From: CADEFQ01 sp050249415
GTDB lineage: Bacteria > Pseudomonadota > Gammaproteobacteria > Steroidobacterales > Steroidobacteraceae
Assembly: GCA_050249415.1 (NCBI GenBank)
Contig: JBFWQO010000010.1
Location: 1 to 64,000 of the forward strand
Length of the DNA stretch: 64,000 bases
Direction: 5' to 3'
The notes below the pieces were generated by a model that made no database searches, was not told the DNA's origin, and saw only the letters and a list, made by a program, of their open reading frames with translations. Both the position numbers and the translations under genes were made by a program. Shown here piece after piece: positions 1-9,685 of this stretch; position 1 is the stretch's first letter; the number at the start of each line of letters is the position of its first letter.

Positions 1-121
1 CCATGCTCAGAAACGGGCCGCAAAGCACCAGGGCTGACTCGGTCTTCTCCCGCGCAACACCCCACGCTACCACGACCCCGTTTGCTCGCCACGCCCCACG
101 GCCCCGCGCCGGGCGGAATGC

Positions 122-1231
122 TCAGAACGTGACGACACTGCGGATCGATTCGCCCGCATGCATCAGGTCGAAGGCTTCGTTGATGCGCTCGACCGGCATC
201 ACGTGCGTGATGAGCGGGTCGATCTCGATCTTGCCGCGCATGTACCAGTCGACGATCTTCGGGACGTCGGTGCGGCCGCGCGCGCCGCCGAATGCGGTGC
301 CCTTCCAGACGCGCCCGGTGACGAGCTGGAACGGCCGGGTGTGGATCTCCTGGCCGGCGGCCGCGACGCCGATGATCACCGACACGCCCCAGCCGCGATG
401 GCAGCACTCGAGCGCCTGGCGCATGAGATCGACGTTGCCGACGCACTCGAAGCTGTAGTCCGCCCCGCCCCCGGTGAGCGCGACGAGATGCGCCACGAGG
501 TCGGCGCCCGCCTCGTGCGAGTCGACGAAATGCGTCATGCCGAATTGCTCGGCCAGCGCGCGACGGCGCGGGTTGCGGTCGACGCCGACGATCATGCTGG
601 CACCGGCGAGGCGTGCACCCTGGATCACGTTGAGGCCGATGCCGCCGAGACCGAAGACGACGACGTTCGCGCCGGGCTCGACCTTTGCCGTGTTTATCAC
701 CGCGCCGATTCCGGTCGTGACTCCGCAGCCGATGTAGCAGACCTTGTCGAACGGTGCGTCCTCGCGGATCTTCGCGACCGCGATCTCCGGCAGCACCGTG
801 TAGTTCGCAAAGGTCGAGCAGCCCATGTAGTGGTGGATCTTCTCCTTGCCGATCGAGAAGCGGCTCGTGCCGTCGGGCATCACGCCCTGCCCTTGCGTCG
901 TGCGGATCGCCGTGCAGAGGTTGGTCTTGCGCGAGAGGCAGGATTTGCACTGGCGGCATTCGGGCGTATAGAGCGGGATCACGTGGTCGCCCTTGCGCAG
1001 CGTCGTGACGCCCGGGCCGACATCGACGACGACACCGGCGCCCTCATGGCCGAAGATCACCGGGAACATGCCCTCCGGGTCGGCGCCCGAACGCGTGAAC
1101 TCGTCGGTGTGGCACACGCCGCTCGCCTTCACCTCGACCAGGACTTCGCCCGCGCGCGGCCCGTCGAGATGCACCGTTTCGATCGACAGGGGCTTGCCCG
1201 CCTGCCATGCCACCGCCGCCTTGACGTCCAT
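122..1231 (-). CDS. frmA: S-(hydroxymethyl)glutathione dehydrogenase (class III alcohol dehydrogenase)
   Basis: A 369-residue zinc-dependent medium-chain dehydrogenase. Class III enzymes oxidise S-hydroxymethylglutathione, the adduct of formaldehyde and glutathione, with NAD in the cytosol. Visible motifs: catalytic zinc Cys40-His41 in GVCHTDE, GHEGAGVV near residue 61, the four-cysteine structural zinc loop near residues 92-106 (ECRQCKSCLSRKTNLC), and a Rossmann GLGGIG near residue 195. The length is normal for the family. The ATG has a good ribosome site (GGAGG). No S-formylglutathione hydrolase gene is visible in the 121 bp downstream, but the window ends there. A large palindromic repeat sits 21 bp before the start codon. 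The family assignment is firm; the exact substrate is inferred from family. Confidence 0.95.
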   Translation of the reverse strand: MDVKAAVAWQAGKPLSIETVHLDGPRAGEVLVEVKASGVCHTDEFTRSGADPEGMFPVIFGHEGAGVVVDVGPGVTTLRKGDHVIPLYTPECRQCKSCLSRKTNLCTAIRTTQGQGVMPDGTSRFSIGKEKIHHYMGCSTFANYTVLPEIAVAKIREDAPFDKVCYIGCGVTTGIGAVINTAKVEPGANVVVFGLGGIGLNVIQGARLAGASMIVGVDRNPRRRALAEQFGMTHFVDSHEAGADLVAHLVALTGGGADYSFECVGNVDLMRQALECCHRGWGVSVIIGVAAAGQEIHTRPFQLVTGRVWKGTAFGGARGRTDVPKIVDWYMRGKIEIDPLITHVMPVERINEAFDLMHAGESIRSVVTF

Positions 1232-1252
1232 AGGTCCTCCGAAATGGCGGAA

Positions 1253-1327
1253 TGGTGCCGGGGCTTCGGTTGTTCGGTTATTCGCGCCCTGCGCCGGAAT
1301 AACCGAACAACCGAAGCCCCGGCACCA
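1253..1327. repeat. Palindromic repeat family A, copy 1
   Basis: Perfect inverted repeat with 30-base arms (1253-1282 and 1298-1327) around a 15-base loop; each arm reads TGGTGCCGGGGCTTCGGTTG then TTCGGTTATT. The same arm sequence recurs at 22817-22893 with a different loop. Here it lies 21 bp upstream of the frmA start codon, between two minus-strand genes, so it would be transcribed as a very stable hairpin in the frmA leader. Confidence 0.95.
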
Positions 1328-1331
1328 ATGA

Positions 1332-1357
1332 ACAGGGCCCGCTTGCGCGGGCCCTGT
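1332..1357 (-). terminator. Hairpin downstream of the RRM gene
   Basis: An 11-bp perfect stem, ACAGGGCCCGC paired with GCGGGCCCTGT, around a 4-base loop, 33 bp after the stop codon of the RRM gene on the minus strand. The strong GC stem fits a terminator, but only a short T stretch follows, so intrinsic termination is uncertain. It abuts palindromic repeat A. Confidence 0.5.
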
Positions 1358-1390
1358 AGCGTCTCAGAAAGACGTCCGGATCGGTAGCCG

Positions 1391-1729
1391 TTACCAGCGA
1401 CCGCCGCCGCCGCCCCCGCCGGAGCGGAAGCCGCCGCCGCCGCCCGGACGCGGGCCACGGCCACCACCGCCCGGGCCACCCGTGCGCGGCTTGTCCTGCG
1501 CCTCATTGACGCGCAGCGGACGACCGTTCATCGAGTACCCGTTCAGTGCGCCGATCGCGCGCTGGGCGTCCGCCTGCGACATCTCGACGAAGCCGAAGCC
1601 GCGGGGGCGGCCGGTTTCGCGATCGGTCGGCAGGGACACCGATTCCACCGTGCCGTGCTTGGAAAACAGCTCGCGCACTTCGTCCTCACCGGCCGTAAAC
1701 GGCAGGTTTCCTACATAGATCTTGGCCAT
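1391..1729 (-). CDS. RRM-domain RNA-binding protein with glycine-rich tail
   Basis: A 112-residue single RNA-recognition-motif protein. RNP2 is IYVGNLPF at residues 4-11 and RNP1 is RGFGFVEM near residues 43-50, both canonical. After residue 80 the chain becomes a Gly/Arg/Pro-rich disordered tail ending GGGGGGGRW, the architecture of bacterial and plant-type glycine-rich RNA-binding proteins, often cold-inducible in bacteria. It probably acts as an RNA chaperone in the cytosol. It follows folE on the same strand after a 184 bp gap that is long enough for its own promoter and leader; no clear promoter was identified there. A GC-rich hairpin follows the stop. Confidence 0.93.
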   Translation of the reverse strand: MAKIYVGNLPFTAGEDEVRELFSKHGTVESVSLPTDRETGRPRGFGFVEMSQADAQRAIGALNGYSMNGRPLRVNEAQDKPRTGGPGGGGRGPRPGGGGGFRSGGGGGGGRW

Positions 1730-1913
1730 CGAAACAACTCTCTCAAAAGGTTTGGAAGCTCAAACACGGCAGGAACTTGCGATCCCTGACCCCTGATCGC
1801 AGTCGAAACGGGCTTGCAGACGGGACGCTCTCTGGCGCCGTAAATGCAGGTCGAACAGGCAACGATCGGCGCGCAGCATACCACAGGCTCGAAAAACCCC
1901 AAATTCCCGGGGG

Positions 1914-2510
1914 TTACGGCCCGAGACGCCCCCCGCCGGGGGGTGAAAGGTCGATGAACCGCAGGAATTCGGCCCGGGTCCGGGGGTCGTCGCGGAAGGC
2001 GCCCGACATCCGGCTCGTGACCATCGACACGCCGCGCTTGTGCACGCCCCGTGTCGTCATGCACTCGTGCGCCGCATCGACCACGACGCCGACCCCGCGG
2101 GGCTTCAGTACCTCCTCGATGCAGCTCGCGATCTCCGCGGTCATCTTCTCCTGCACCTGGAAGCGCCGTGCGTAGCTTTCCACGACGCGCGCGAGCTTGC
2201 TGATCCCGACAACCTTGTCGCTCGGCAGGTACCCGACATGTGCGCGGCCGATGATCGGCGCCATGTGATGCTCGCAATGCGACTCGAACTCGATATTGCG
2301 CAGCACGATCAGCTCGTCGTAGCCCGCCACCTCCTCGAAGGTGCGACGCAGGTACTCGCCGGGATCGCTCGCGTAGCCGGAGAACCAGTCGCCATAGGCA
2401 TCGACGACACGGCGCGGCGTGTCGAGCAGGCCTTCGCGCGTCGGGTCGTCGCCCGCCCAGCGCAACAATACCCTCACGGCCTCCTCGGCCTCGTCGCGTG
2501 TCACCATCAC
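1914..2510 (-). CDS. folE: GTP cyclohydrolase I
   Basis: A 198-residue GTP cyclohydrolase I, which opens GTP to 7,8-dihydroneopterin triphosphate, the first step of tetrahydrofolate synthesis. Visible motifs: the zinc-binding ESHCEHHMAPI segment near residues 76-86, the G-x-LPSDKVVGISKLAR segment, QVQEKMT, and the second zinc cysteine in AHECMTTRGV. The C-terminal end (LRFIDLSPPGGGRLGP) runs slightly beyond the usual last conserved residues. Two adjacent ATG codons (2510 and 2507) are possible starts. It is divergent from the PLP enzyme gene at 2558, with only 47 bp between the two starts. Confidence 0.96.
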   Translation of the reverse strand: MMVTRDEAEEAVRVLLRWAGDDPTREGLLDTPRRVVDAYGDWFSGYASDPGEYLRRTFEEVAGYDELIVLRNIEFESHCEHHMAPIIGRAHVGYLPSDKVVGISKLARVVESYARRFQVQEKMTAEIASCIEEVLKPRGVGVVVDAAHECMTTRGVHKRGVSMVTSRMSGAFRDDPRTRAEFLRFIDLSPPGGGRLGP

Positions 2511-2557
2511 GTATCTCCCTTTCGGCCCATCATAGCGGCAAGTGCTAGCATTGCCGG

Positions 2558-3853
2558 ATGAGTTACGACCAGTACCACAAGCGCCGCATCGGCAAGCACG
2601 AGTTGCACCCCGAAACCCAGATGATGGGTTACGGCTACGACCCGCAGCTGTCGGAGGGCGCGCTCAAGCCCCCGGTCTTCCTGACTTCCACCTTCGTGTT
2701 CAAGACGGCCGAGGACGGCAAGGCCTTCTTCGACTACACCTCCGGGCGGCGCGAGGCGCCACCGGGCCAGGGCGCGGGGCTCGTCTACTCGCGATTCAAC
2801 AACCCGAACCTCGAAGTGCTCGAAGACCGCCTCGCGCTGTGGGAAGGCGGCGAAGCGGCAGCGGTGTTTGCCAGCGGCATGGCCGCGATCTCCACGACGA
2901 TACTTGCGCACGTACGCCCCGGCGACGTCATCCTGATGAGCCTGCCACTCTACGGCGGGACCGAGACGCTGATCGAGAAAACCCTGCCGAATCTCGGCAT
3001 CCGCGCAGTCGGCTTCACGGACGGCTGCAGCGAGCGCGCCGTCATGGAATCGATGGAAGAGGCGCTGCGCACCGCGAAGGAAGCCGGCGGGCGGGTCGCC
3101 TTCATCATGACCGAGACGCCCGCGAACCCCACCAACAGCCTCGTCGATCTCGCGCTGATGCGCCGCGTGGCCGACGAAATCGCGCGCCGCCAGGGCGGCG
3201 AGGCGCCGCCGGTCGCGGTCGACAACACCTTCCTCGGCCCGGTGTACCAGCAGCCGCTGAAGCACGGCGCCGATCTCGTCCTCTACTCGCTCACCAAGTA
3301 CGTCGGCGGCCATTCCGATCTCGTCGCAGGCGGCGTCATCGGGTCGAAGGCGCGCATGCGCGGCACGCGACTGCTGCGCAGCGCACTCGGCACGCAGCTC
3401 GATCCGAACACCGCGTGGATGATCATGCGCTCGATGGAGACGATGGCGCTGCGCATGCGGGCCGCCAGCGACAACGCCGCACGCGTCGCCGCGTACCTCG
3501 CGACACACCCGCGCGTCTCCGGCGTGAACTGGCTCGGGCTCCTGCCCGACAGCGATCCGCGCACGCCGGTGTTTCGCCGCCAGTGCACGGGCGCCGGTTC
3601 CACGTTCGCGTTCAGGGTCGGCGACGGCGAGGCCGACGCCTTTCGCATGCTGAACCGCCTGCAGGTCATGAAGCTCGCGGTGAGTCTCGGCGGCACCGAG
3701 ACACTCATCTCTCATCCGGCCTCGACCACCCACTCCGGCGTGCCGAAAGCGACGCGCGACCGCTACGGCGTCACCGACGCGGTGGTGCGCATCTCGGTCG
3801 GTGTCGAACATCCGGACGACCTGATCGCGGATCTCGAACAAGCCCTCGGATAA
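2558..3853 (+). CDS. Cystathionine gamma-synthase family PLP enzyme
   Basis: A 431-residue Cys/Met-metabolism PLP-dependent enzyme (fold type I). The PLP lysine is in YSLTKYVGGHSDLVAGG, the Schiff-base motif of the family; YSRFNNPN and ASGMAAISTT are the substrate and phosphate regions; the C-terminal SVGVEHPDDLIADLEQAL is typical. It is longer at the N-terminus than classical MetB (KHELHPETQMMGYGYDP), which places it in the broader cystathionine gamma-synthase-like group. The exact reaction (gamma-synthase, gamma-lyase or sulfhydrylase) cannot be fixed from sequence alone. The ATG at 2558 leaves 47 bp to the divergent folE start. Confidence 0.9.
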   Translation: MSYDQYHKRRIGKHELHPETQMMGYGYDPQLSEGALKPPVFLTSTFVFKTAEDGKAFFDYTSGRREAPPGQGAGLVYSRFNNPNLEVLEDRLALWEGGEAAAVFASGMAAISTTILAHVRPGDVILMSLPLYGGTETLIEKTLPNLGIRAVGFTDGCSERAVMESMEEALRTAKEAGGRVAFIMTETPANPTNSLVDLALMRRVADEIARRQGGEAPPVAVDNTFLGPVYQQPLKHGADLVLYSLTKYVGGHSDLVAGGVIGSKARMRGTRLLRSALGTQLDPNTAWMIMRSMETMALRMRAASDNAARVAAYLATHPRVSGVNWLGLLPDSDPRTPVFRRQCTGAGSTFAFRVGDGEADAFRMLNRLQVMKLAVSLGGTETLISHPASTTHSGVPKATRDRYGVTDAVVRISVGVEHPDDLIADLEQALG

Positions 3854-3862
3854 CACCCGCCC

Positions 3863-4375
3863 ATGATCGAACGTACCCTCGAGCGACTGCTGTTCGCGTC
3901 GCGCTGGCTCCTCGCACCCGTGTATCTCGGCCTTTCGCTCGCGCTGCTCGCGCTCGGCGTGAAGTTCTTCCAGGAGGCGTGGCACGCACTGTCCCAGGTG
4001 CATCTCGTCTCGGAATCGGACCTGGTGCTGACCCTCCTCGCGCTGATCGACATCGTGCTGGTCGGCGGCCTGATCGTCATGGTGATGCTCTCGGGCTACG
4101 AGAACTTCGTCTCGCGGATCGACATCAACCAGGGCGAGAGCCGCGAGGCCGCGCTCGGCTGGCTCGGCAAGCTCGACGCGGGTGGCCTCAAGCTCAAGGT
4201 CGCCGCGTCGATCGTCGCGATCTCCTCGATCCACCTGCTGCGCGTCTTCATGAACGCGATGCAGACGCCGAACGAGAAAATCCTCTGGTACGTGATCCTG
4301 CACCTGACCTTCGTGGTCTCGGCGGTGCTGCTCGCCGTGATGGATCGCGTGACGGGCGCCGCCAAGAAGGCGTAG
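3863..4375 (+). CDS. YqhA/UPF0114 family inner-membrane protein
   Basis: A 170-residue integral membrane protein resembling the YqhA (UPF0114, TIGR00645) family. Three or four hydrophobic helices are visible: residues about 14-34, 53-76, 110-125 and 136-155. The family signature stretch MLSGYENFVSRID lies after the second helix. The function is unknown in the family. It starts 9 bp after the PLP enzyme gene and is probably co-transcribed with it; it converges on the LytTR regulator gene with a 9 bp gap. Confidence 0.88.
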   Translation: MIERTLERLLFASRWLLAPVYLGLSLALLALGVKFFQEAWHALSQVHLVSESDLVLTLLALIDIVLVGGLIVMVMLSGYENFVSRIDINQGESREAALGWLGKLDAGGLKLKVAASIVAISSIHLLRVFMNAMQTPNEKILWYVILHLTFVVSAVLLAVMDRVTGAAKKA

Positions 4376-4384
4376 GCGCCACGC

Positions 4385-5194
4385 TCAGGCCTTCGGACCG
4401 GACAGCCCCATCCAGCGCTGCAGCGCCTCGATGCGCGAGCGGCTCACGGGCAGCTGGCGGCCGGACTTGAGGCGCAGCGTGTAATCGCCGCCGGCCTCGC
4501 GCAACAGCGCATCGATCCGGTCGAGGCGCACGATCGCAGAACGGTGCACGCGCGCAAAATGCGCCGGGTCGAGCCGGTCCTCGAGCGTCTGCATGCGCTC
4601 GCGCACGAGCCAGCTCTTCTCGCCGACATGCAGCTCCACGTAGGGTCCGCTCGCCGTGATCGCATCGATCTCCGCCACCGGCACGACGCGCACCTGGCCG
4701 CGCGTCTCGACCGCGATGCGCTCGAGCCGGCCGGCGGCCGGCGGCGCGGCGCCGGCCGCCGCGGCCGCATCACCTTCGAGCAGGATCTTGAGGCGCGTCG
4801 AGAGGGCGCCGATCTCGGCGAGTTCGATCGCGCGGCGCGCCCGCGCGAAGGCGGTTTCGAACCGCTCGTCGTCGAACGGCTTGACGAGGTAATCGATCGC
4901 CGCGACGTCGAATGCGTGCAGCGCATACTGGTCGTACGCCGTGCAGAAGATCGTCACGGGCATGCGGTCGGGCCCGATCTCGCGCACGACATCGAGGCCC
5001 GTGCGACCCGGCATCTGGATGTCGAGGAAAACGAGATCCGGCGCGAGCGTGCGGATCGCCTCGACTGCGGCATTGCCGTTGTCGGCGACGCCGGCGATCT
5101 CGACCGCCGCCTCGTGGTCGAGAAGATCGATCACGCGCTGCCGCGCGAGCGCCTCGTCGTCGACGACGAGCACGCGCAGGGGCCGCCCCGTCAT
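4385..5194 (-). CDS. LytTR-family response regulator (LytR/AlgR type)
   Basis: A 269-residue two-domain regulator. The N-terminal receiver (about 5-125) has the acidic pair in VVDDEALAR, phospho-acceptor Asp58 in LVFLDIQMPG, and Lys in YLVKPFDDERF. An alanine-rich linker (about 145-155) leads to a C-terminal LytTR DNA-binding domain (about 160-262), recognisable by ARVHRSAIVRLDRIDAL and GRQLPVSRSRIEAL. Its start overlaps the sensor kinase stop by 4 bp (ATGA), so the two are translationally coupled. A likely target is the divergent MacAB-TolC operon, because the gap in front of it carries CCGTTCG-type direct repeats like those bound by AlgR/LytTR proteins. Confidence 0.94.
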   Translation of the reverse strand: MTGRPLRVLVVDDEALARQRVIDLLDHEAAVEIAGVADNGNAAVEAIRTLAPDLVFLDIQMPGRTGLDVVREIGPDRMPVTIFCTAYDQYALHAFDVAAIDYLVKPFDDERFETAFARARRAIELAEIGALSTRLKILLEGDAAAAAGAAPPAAGRLERIAVETRGQVRVVPVAEIDAITASGPYVELHVGEKSWLVRERMQTLEDRLDPAHFARVHRSAIVRLDRIDALLREAGGDYTLRLKSGRQLPVSRSRIEALQRWMGLSGPKA

Positions 5195-6321
5195 ACCGCC
5201 ACCGCACGCAGGTCGGCCCCCGTGTGGAACGGCAGCCGCACTTCGACCCGCATGCCGCCGCCCTCGCGCGGCGCGAGCACCAGCGACTGTTCATCGCCGT
5301 AGAGCTGCGCGAGGCGTTCGCGCGTGTTGCGCAGGCCGATACCCTCGACGGCAGGCGGCACGGCGCCCGGCGCCGTCGGCCCGTTGTCGAGAACCGTGAG
5401 CACCACCGCCGCGCCGTCGCGGCGCGCGCTGATCGTGATGGCGCCCGCGCCCTCGTGCTTCGATGTGCCGTGGCGGATCGCATTCTCGACGAGCGGCTGC
5501 AGCACGAGGTTCGGCACCAGGGCCTCGCCGAGCCCGGGCTCGACCTGCATGTCGACGGTGAGCTGGCCCTGGAAGCGCACGCGCATGATGTCGAGGTAGC
5601 CTTCGAGGAAACGCAGTTCCTCGCGCAGCGGCACCTCCTGCTCCGTGCCGCCCTCGAGCGTCGTGCGCAGCAGCTCCGACAGGCGCGCGATCATGCGCCG
5701 CACGCCGCGCGGGTCGCGCTCGACGAGCGCCGACACCGCATGCAGCGTGTTGAAGAGGAAATGCGGGTCGAGTTGCGTGCGCAGCACCGCGAGCCGTGCG
5801 TCGGCCAGTTGCGCCTGCAGCCGGATCGCCTCTTCACGCCGCGCGAGATCGCGCCGGAAGTAGTATCGCGCGAGTCCCGCGGCGAGGATCGCCGCCGCGA
5901 TGATGAACTGGTTGACGAACCACAGGCGCGATATCCGCTGCAGCACGCCGAGCGGCGGGTGCCGGCTGCGCGGCTCGTAGAACACTTCCCAGCGCAGCCA
6001 GCCGAGCAGCGTGTCGACCGCGAACCCGACGACGATGCCGAGCGCGATCAATGCGAGGATGCGCGCGGCGATGTGGCCGCGGTCGACACTGAGGCGGCCC
6101 GCCGCAAAGAAGAGCGGCGGGGTCAGCAACGCCCAGATCCACGCGCTCGAAAAAGCGAGCAGCACCGGCGCGCCCGGCAAGACCGGCACCATGCGGCCGC
6201 TCGGCGCCTGCAGGGCATTGGCCGACCACAGCAGGCCGAAGACGGTCCAGAAGAGGAAAATCATCACGTATTCCGCGCGCTGCAGCGGATAGTGTTCCGG
6301 AGGCATCCACGTCGTCGCCAT
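5191..6321 (-). CDS. LytS-type sensor histidine kinase
   Basis: A 376-residue membrane sensor kinase. Four hydrophobic segments lie in the first 155 residues, followed by a short coiled stretch (RRDLARREEAIRLQAQLADARLAVLRTQ), the His_kinase signature LDPHFLFNTLHAV with phospho-acceptor His about residue 187, and a HATPase_c domain with PLVENAIRHGTSKH, VLDNGPTAPG and GIGLRNTRERL. An open frame extends upstream to 6405, but the ATG at 6321 is chosen because the extension is Arg-rich, not hydrophobic, and would cover the repeat region at 6360-6410. It pairs with the overlapping LytTR regulator. The signal sensed is unknown. Confidence 0.92.
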   Translation of the reverse strand: MATTWMPPEHYPLQRAEYVMIFLFWTVFGLLWSANALQAPSGRMVPVLPGAPVLLAFSSAWIWALLTPPLFFAAGRLSVDRGHIAARILALIALGIVVGFAVDTLLGWLRWEVFYEPRSRHPPLGVLQRISRLWFVNQFIIAAAILAAGLARYYFRRDLARREEAIRLQAQLADARLAVLRTQLDPHFLFNTLHAVSALVERDPRGVRRMIARLSELLRTTLEGGTEQEVPLREELRFLEGYLDIMRVRFQGQLTVDMQVEPGLGEALVPNLVLQPLVENAIRHGTSKHEGAGAITISARRDGAAVVLTVLDNGPTAPGAVPPAVEGIGLRNTRERLAQLYGDEQSLVLAPREGGGMRVEVRLPFHTGADLRAVAV

Positions 6322-6359
6322 GGGGTACAAGGATAGGTAGCGCGAGGGCCCGCGGCAAA

Positions 6360-6410
6360 GCCGTTCGAGACGCCGGGCACGCCGTTCGTGACAGCGGCGT
6401 GCCATTCGTG
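6360..6410. promoter_or_regulatory. Triple direct repeat, probable LytTR/AlgR-type binding sites
   Basis: Three near-identical decamers on the plus strand: GCCGTTCGAG (6360-6369), GCCGTTCGTG (6381-6390) and GCCATTCGTG (6401-6410), spaced 21 and 20 bp start to start, about two helix turns. The published AlgR site core is CCGTTCGTC, and LytTR regulators typically bind direct repeats at about this spacing. They lie in the 133 bp between the divergent LytS/LytTR pair and the MacA gene, 45 bp before the macA start codon. The assignment to the neighbouring regulator is inference. Confidence 0.55.
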
Positions 6411-6454
6411 CCGGAGCCCGCCCGCGGGCCGTGCGACGCCGCTATCCTCGCACC

Positions 6455-7708
6455 ATGAAACGCAAGCCACTGATCGTCCTCGTTGCCGCCGCCGTCGCGA
6501 TTGCCGTGGGCGGTTACGCGTGGACGAAGCTGTCGCGTGAAGAAGCGTCCCCGTACCGCTTCGCGCCGGTCGAGCGGGCCGACATCCGCGCAGCCGTCGC
6601 GGCCACGGGCACGCTCAGCGCCGTGACGACCGTGCAGGTCGGTACGCAGGTGTCGGGCCGCGTGGTCGCGATCTACGCCGATTTCAACGACACCGTGAAA
6701 AAAGGCCAGCTGATCGCCCGCATCGACCCGACACTGCTCGAACAGGCGGTGCGCGACGCACAGGCGAGCCTCGAGGGCAGCCGCGCGCAGTATGAACAGG
6801 CCGACGTCGAGTATAAGCGCAATCTCGCGCTGTTCGAGGGCAAGGTGCTCACCGAGATCGAATTCGATACGTCGAAGTTCGGCCGGGCCGTCGCGCTCGC
6901 GAACTACAAGTCGGCGCAGGTGACGCTCGACCGTGCGCGCCAGAACCTCGCCTACACGGAAATCTTCGCGCCGATCGACGGCATCGTCGTCGAGCGCAAT
7001 GTCGATGTCGGGCAGACCGTGGCCGCGAGCCTGTCGGCGCCGCAGCTGTTCCTGATCGCCAGGGACCTGGCGGAAATGCAGATCATCGCGCCGGTGGCCG
7101 AGAGCGACATCGCGGCGATCCACCCCGGGCAGCCGGTCACTTTCACCGTGCAGGCCTGGCCCGACAGCCGGTTCACCGGGACGGTGGGCAAGGTGCGCCT
7201 GCAGTCGACGTCGACCGACAACATCGTCAGCTACAACGTGGTGATCGCGGTGGCGAACCCCGACGACAAGCTGCTGCCGGGCATGACGGCAAGTGTCGAT
7301 TTCGTGACCGGCGAGGCGCAGAACGTCCTCTCGGTGCCGAACGCGGCGCTGCGCTTTCGCCCGACACAGGACATGCTCGCGAGCGTCCGTGCGCGCTCCG
7401 GCGCGCCCGCCGGCACGGGCGGCACCGCCGGCCGGTCGACAGCCGGCGCGGCGGTTGGCCCGGCAGGCAGCGCGACCGGCGGCGCACGACGCCCTGCCGA
7501 CGCGGCCGCCCTCTGGTACCTCGACGGCAAGGGCCAGCTCACGCGCACGCGGGTACGCACCGGGCTCACGGACGGCCAGCGCACGGAGGTGAGCGGCGAC
7601 GGTATCGTCGATGGCCTGTCCGTGATCGTGGGCGTCACGCTGGTGACCGATTCGGCCGGCTCGAATCCGTTCCAGCAGTCGCGGCAAGGCCGCCCGCCCG
7701 GCTTCTGA
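6455..7708 (+). CDS. macA: MacA-like periplasmic adaptor (membrane fusion protein)
   Basis: A 417-residue membrane fusion protein. An N-terminal signal anchor (KRKPLIVLVAAAVAIAVGGYAW) precedes the barrel-sandwich hybrid (VQVGTQVSGRVVAIYADFNDTVKKGQ), a helical hairpin with ARQNLAYTEIFAPIDGIV, and beta-barrel and membrane-proximal domains. A Gly/Ala/Ser-rich insertion at about residues 318-350 is unusual. It links the inner-membrane ABC pump to TolC in the periplasm. ATG 6455 is preferred to an upstream GTG at 6431 because it starts exactly at the positively charged signal region. It heads a four-gene operon with macB-type genes and a TolC gene, probably controlled by the divergent two-component system. 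Confidence 0.93.
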   Translation: MKRKPLIVLVAAAVAIAVGGYAWTKLSREEASPYRFAPVERADIRAAVAATGTLSAVTTVQVGTQVSGRVVAIYADFNDTVKKGQLIARIDPTLLEQAVRDAQASLEGSRAQYEQADVEYKRNLALFEGKVLTEIEFDTSKFGRAVALANYKSAQVTLDRARQNLAYTEIFAPIDGIVVERNVDVGQTVAASLSAPQLFLIARDLAEMQIIAPVAESDIAAIHPGQPVTFTVQAWPDSRFTGTVGKVRLQSTSTDNIVSYNVVIAVANPDDKLLPGMTASVDFVTGEAQNVLSVPNAALRFRPTQDMLASVRARSGAPAGTGGTAGRSTAGAAVGPAGSATGGARRPADAAALWYLDGKGQLTRTRVRTGLTDGQRTEVSGDGIVDGLSVIVGVTLVTDSAGSNPFQQSRQGRPPGF

Positions 7709-7715
7709 GCGCGCG

Positions 7716-8467
7716 ATGGCACACGGTTCCGCGGCCCGGCCCGTCATTCGCCTTGCAGGCGTCACCCGCGTCTACAGCGCAGGCAGCAATGCGGTGCGGG
7801 CGCTCGACGGAGTCGACCTCGTGGTCAAACGGGGCGAGATGGTCGCGATCATGGGGGCGTCCGGCTCCGGCAAGTCGACCCTGATGAATATCCTCGGCTG
7901 CCTCGACACGCCGACCTCCGGCCACTATGAGCTCGACGGTACCGCGGTGAACGGGCTCTCGCGCAACGAGCTCGCGAGCCTGCGCAGCGAGAAGATCGGC
8001 TTCGTCTTCCAGGGCTTCAACCTGCTCGCGCGCACGAGCGCGCTCGAGAATGTCGAGTTGCCGCTGCTGTACGACCGCAGCGGCCGCTTCACCGGCCACG
8101 AGTCGCCCGCGCCCGAGGCACTGCGTCGCGTCGGTCTCGCCGCCCGCGCGCACCACGTGCCGAGCGAGCTCTCGGGCGGGCAGCAGCAGCGCGTCGCGAT
8201 CGCGCGCGCCATCGTCACGAACCCGTCGCTGATCCTCGCCGACGAGCCGACCGGCAACCTCGACAGCCACACGTCGATCGAGATCATGGCGCTGTTCCAG
8301 GAGCTCAACGACCAGGGCATCACGATCGTGCTCGTCACGCACGAGCCGGATATCGCCGGACACGCGCACCGCATCGTCGAGATGCGCGACGGTCGCATCC
8401 TGCGCGACGCGCCCGTCCCGCAGCCGCGGGACGCGCGCAGCGAGCTCGCGGCGTTCGGGGCGGCGAC

Positions 8468-8471
<4 letters not shown>
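7716..8471 (+). CDS. MacB-type ABC transporter ATPase
   Basis: A 251-residue ABC ATPase of the LolD/MacB group. Walker A is GASGSGKST at residues 47-55, the signature LSGGQQQRVAIARA is near residue 150, Walker B with catalytic Glu is LILADEPTGNLD, and the switch histidine is in LVTHEPDIA. In E. coli MacB the ATPase is fused to the permease; here the two are separate genes. The stop codon overlaps the permease start by 4 bp. It should energise export of a macrolide, peptide, siderophore or other small molecule through the MacA/TolC channel; the cargo is not predictable. Confidence 0.95.

Positions 8472-9677
<1,206 letters not shown>

Positions 9678-9685
<8 letters not shown>

Noticed and set aside
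1..121. A gene at the left edge
   Set aside because: The short frames here have no homology cue or ribosome site; an S-formylglutathione hydrolase gene may lie beyond the window.
2507..4303. A 598-codon minus-strand frame opposite the PLP enzyme
   Set aside because: Its composition is His/Glu/Arg-rich shadow type, and the opposite strand encodes a clear Cys/Met PLP enzyme and a YqhA-type protein.
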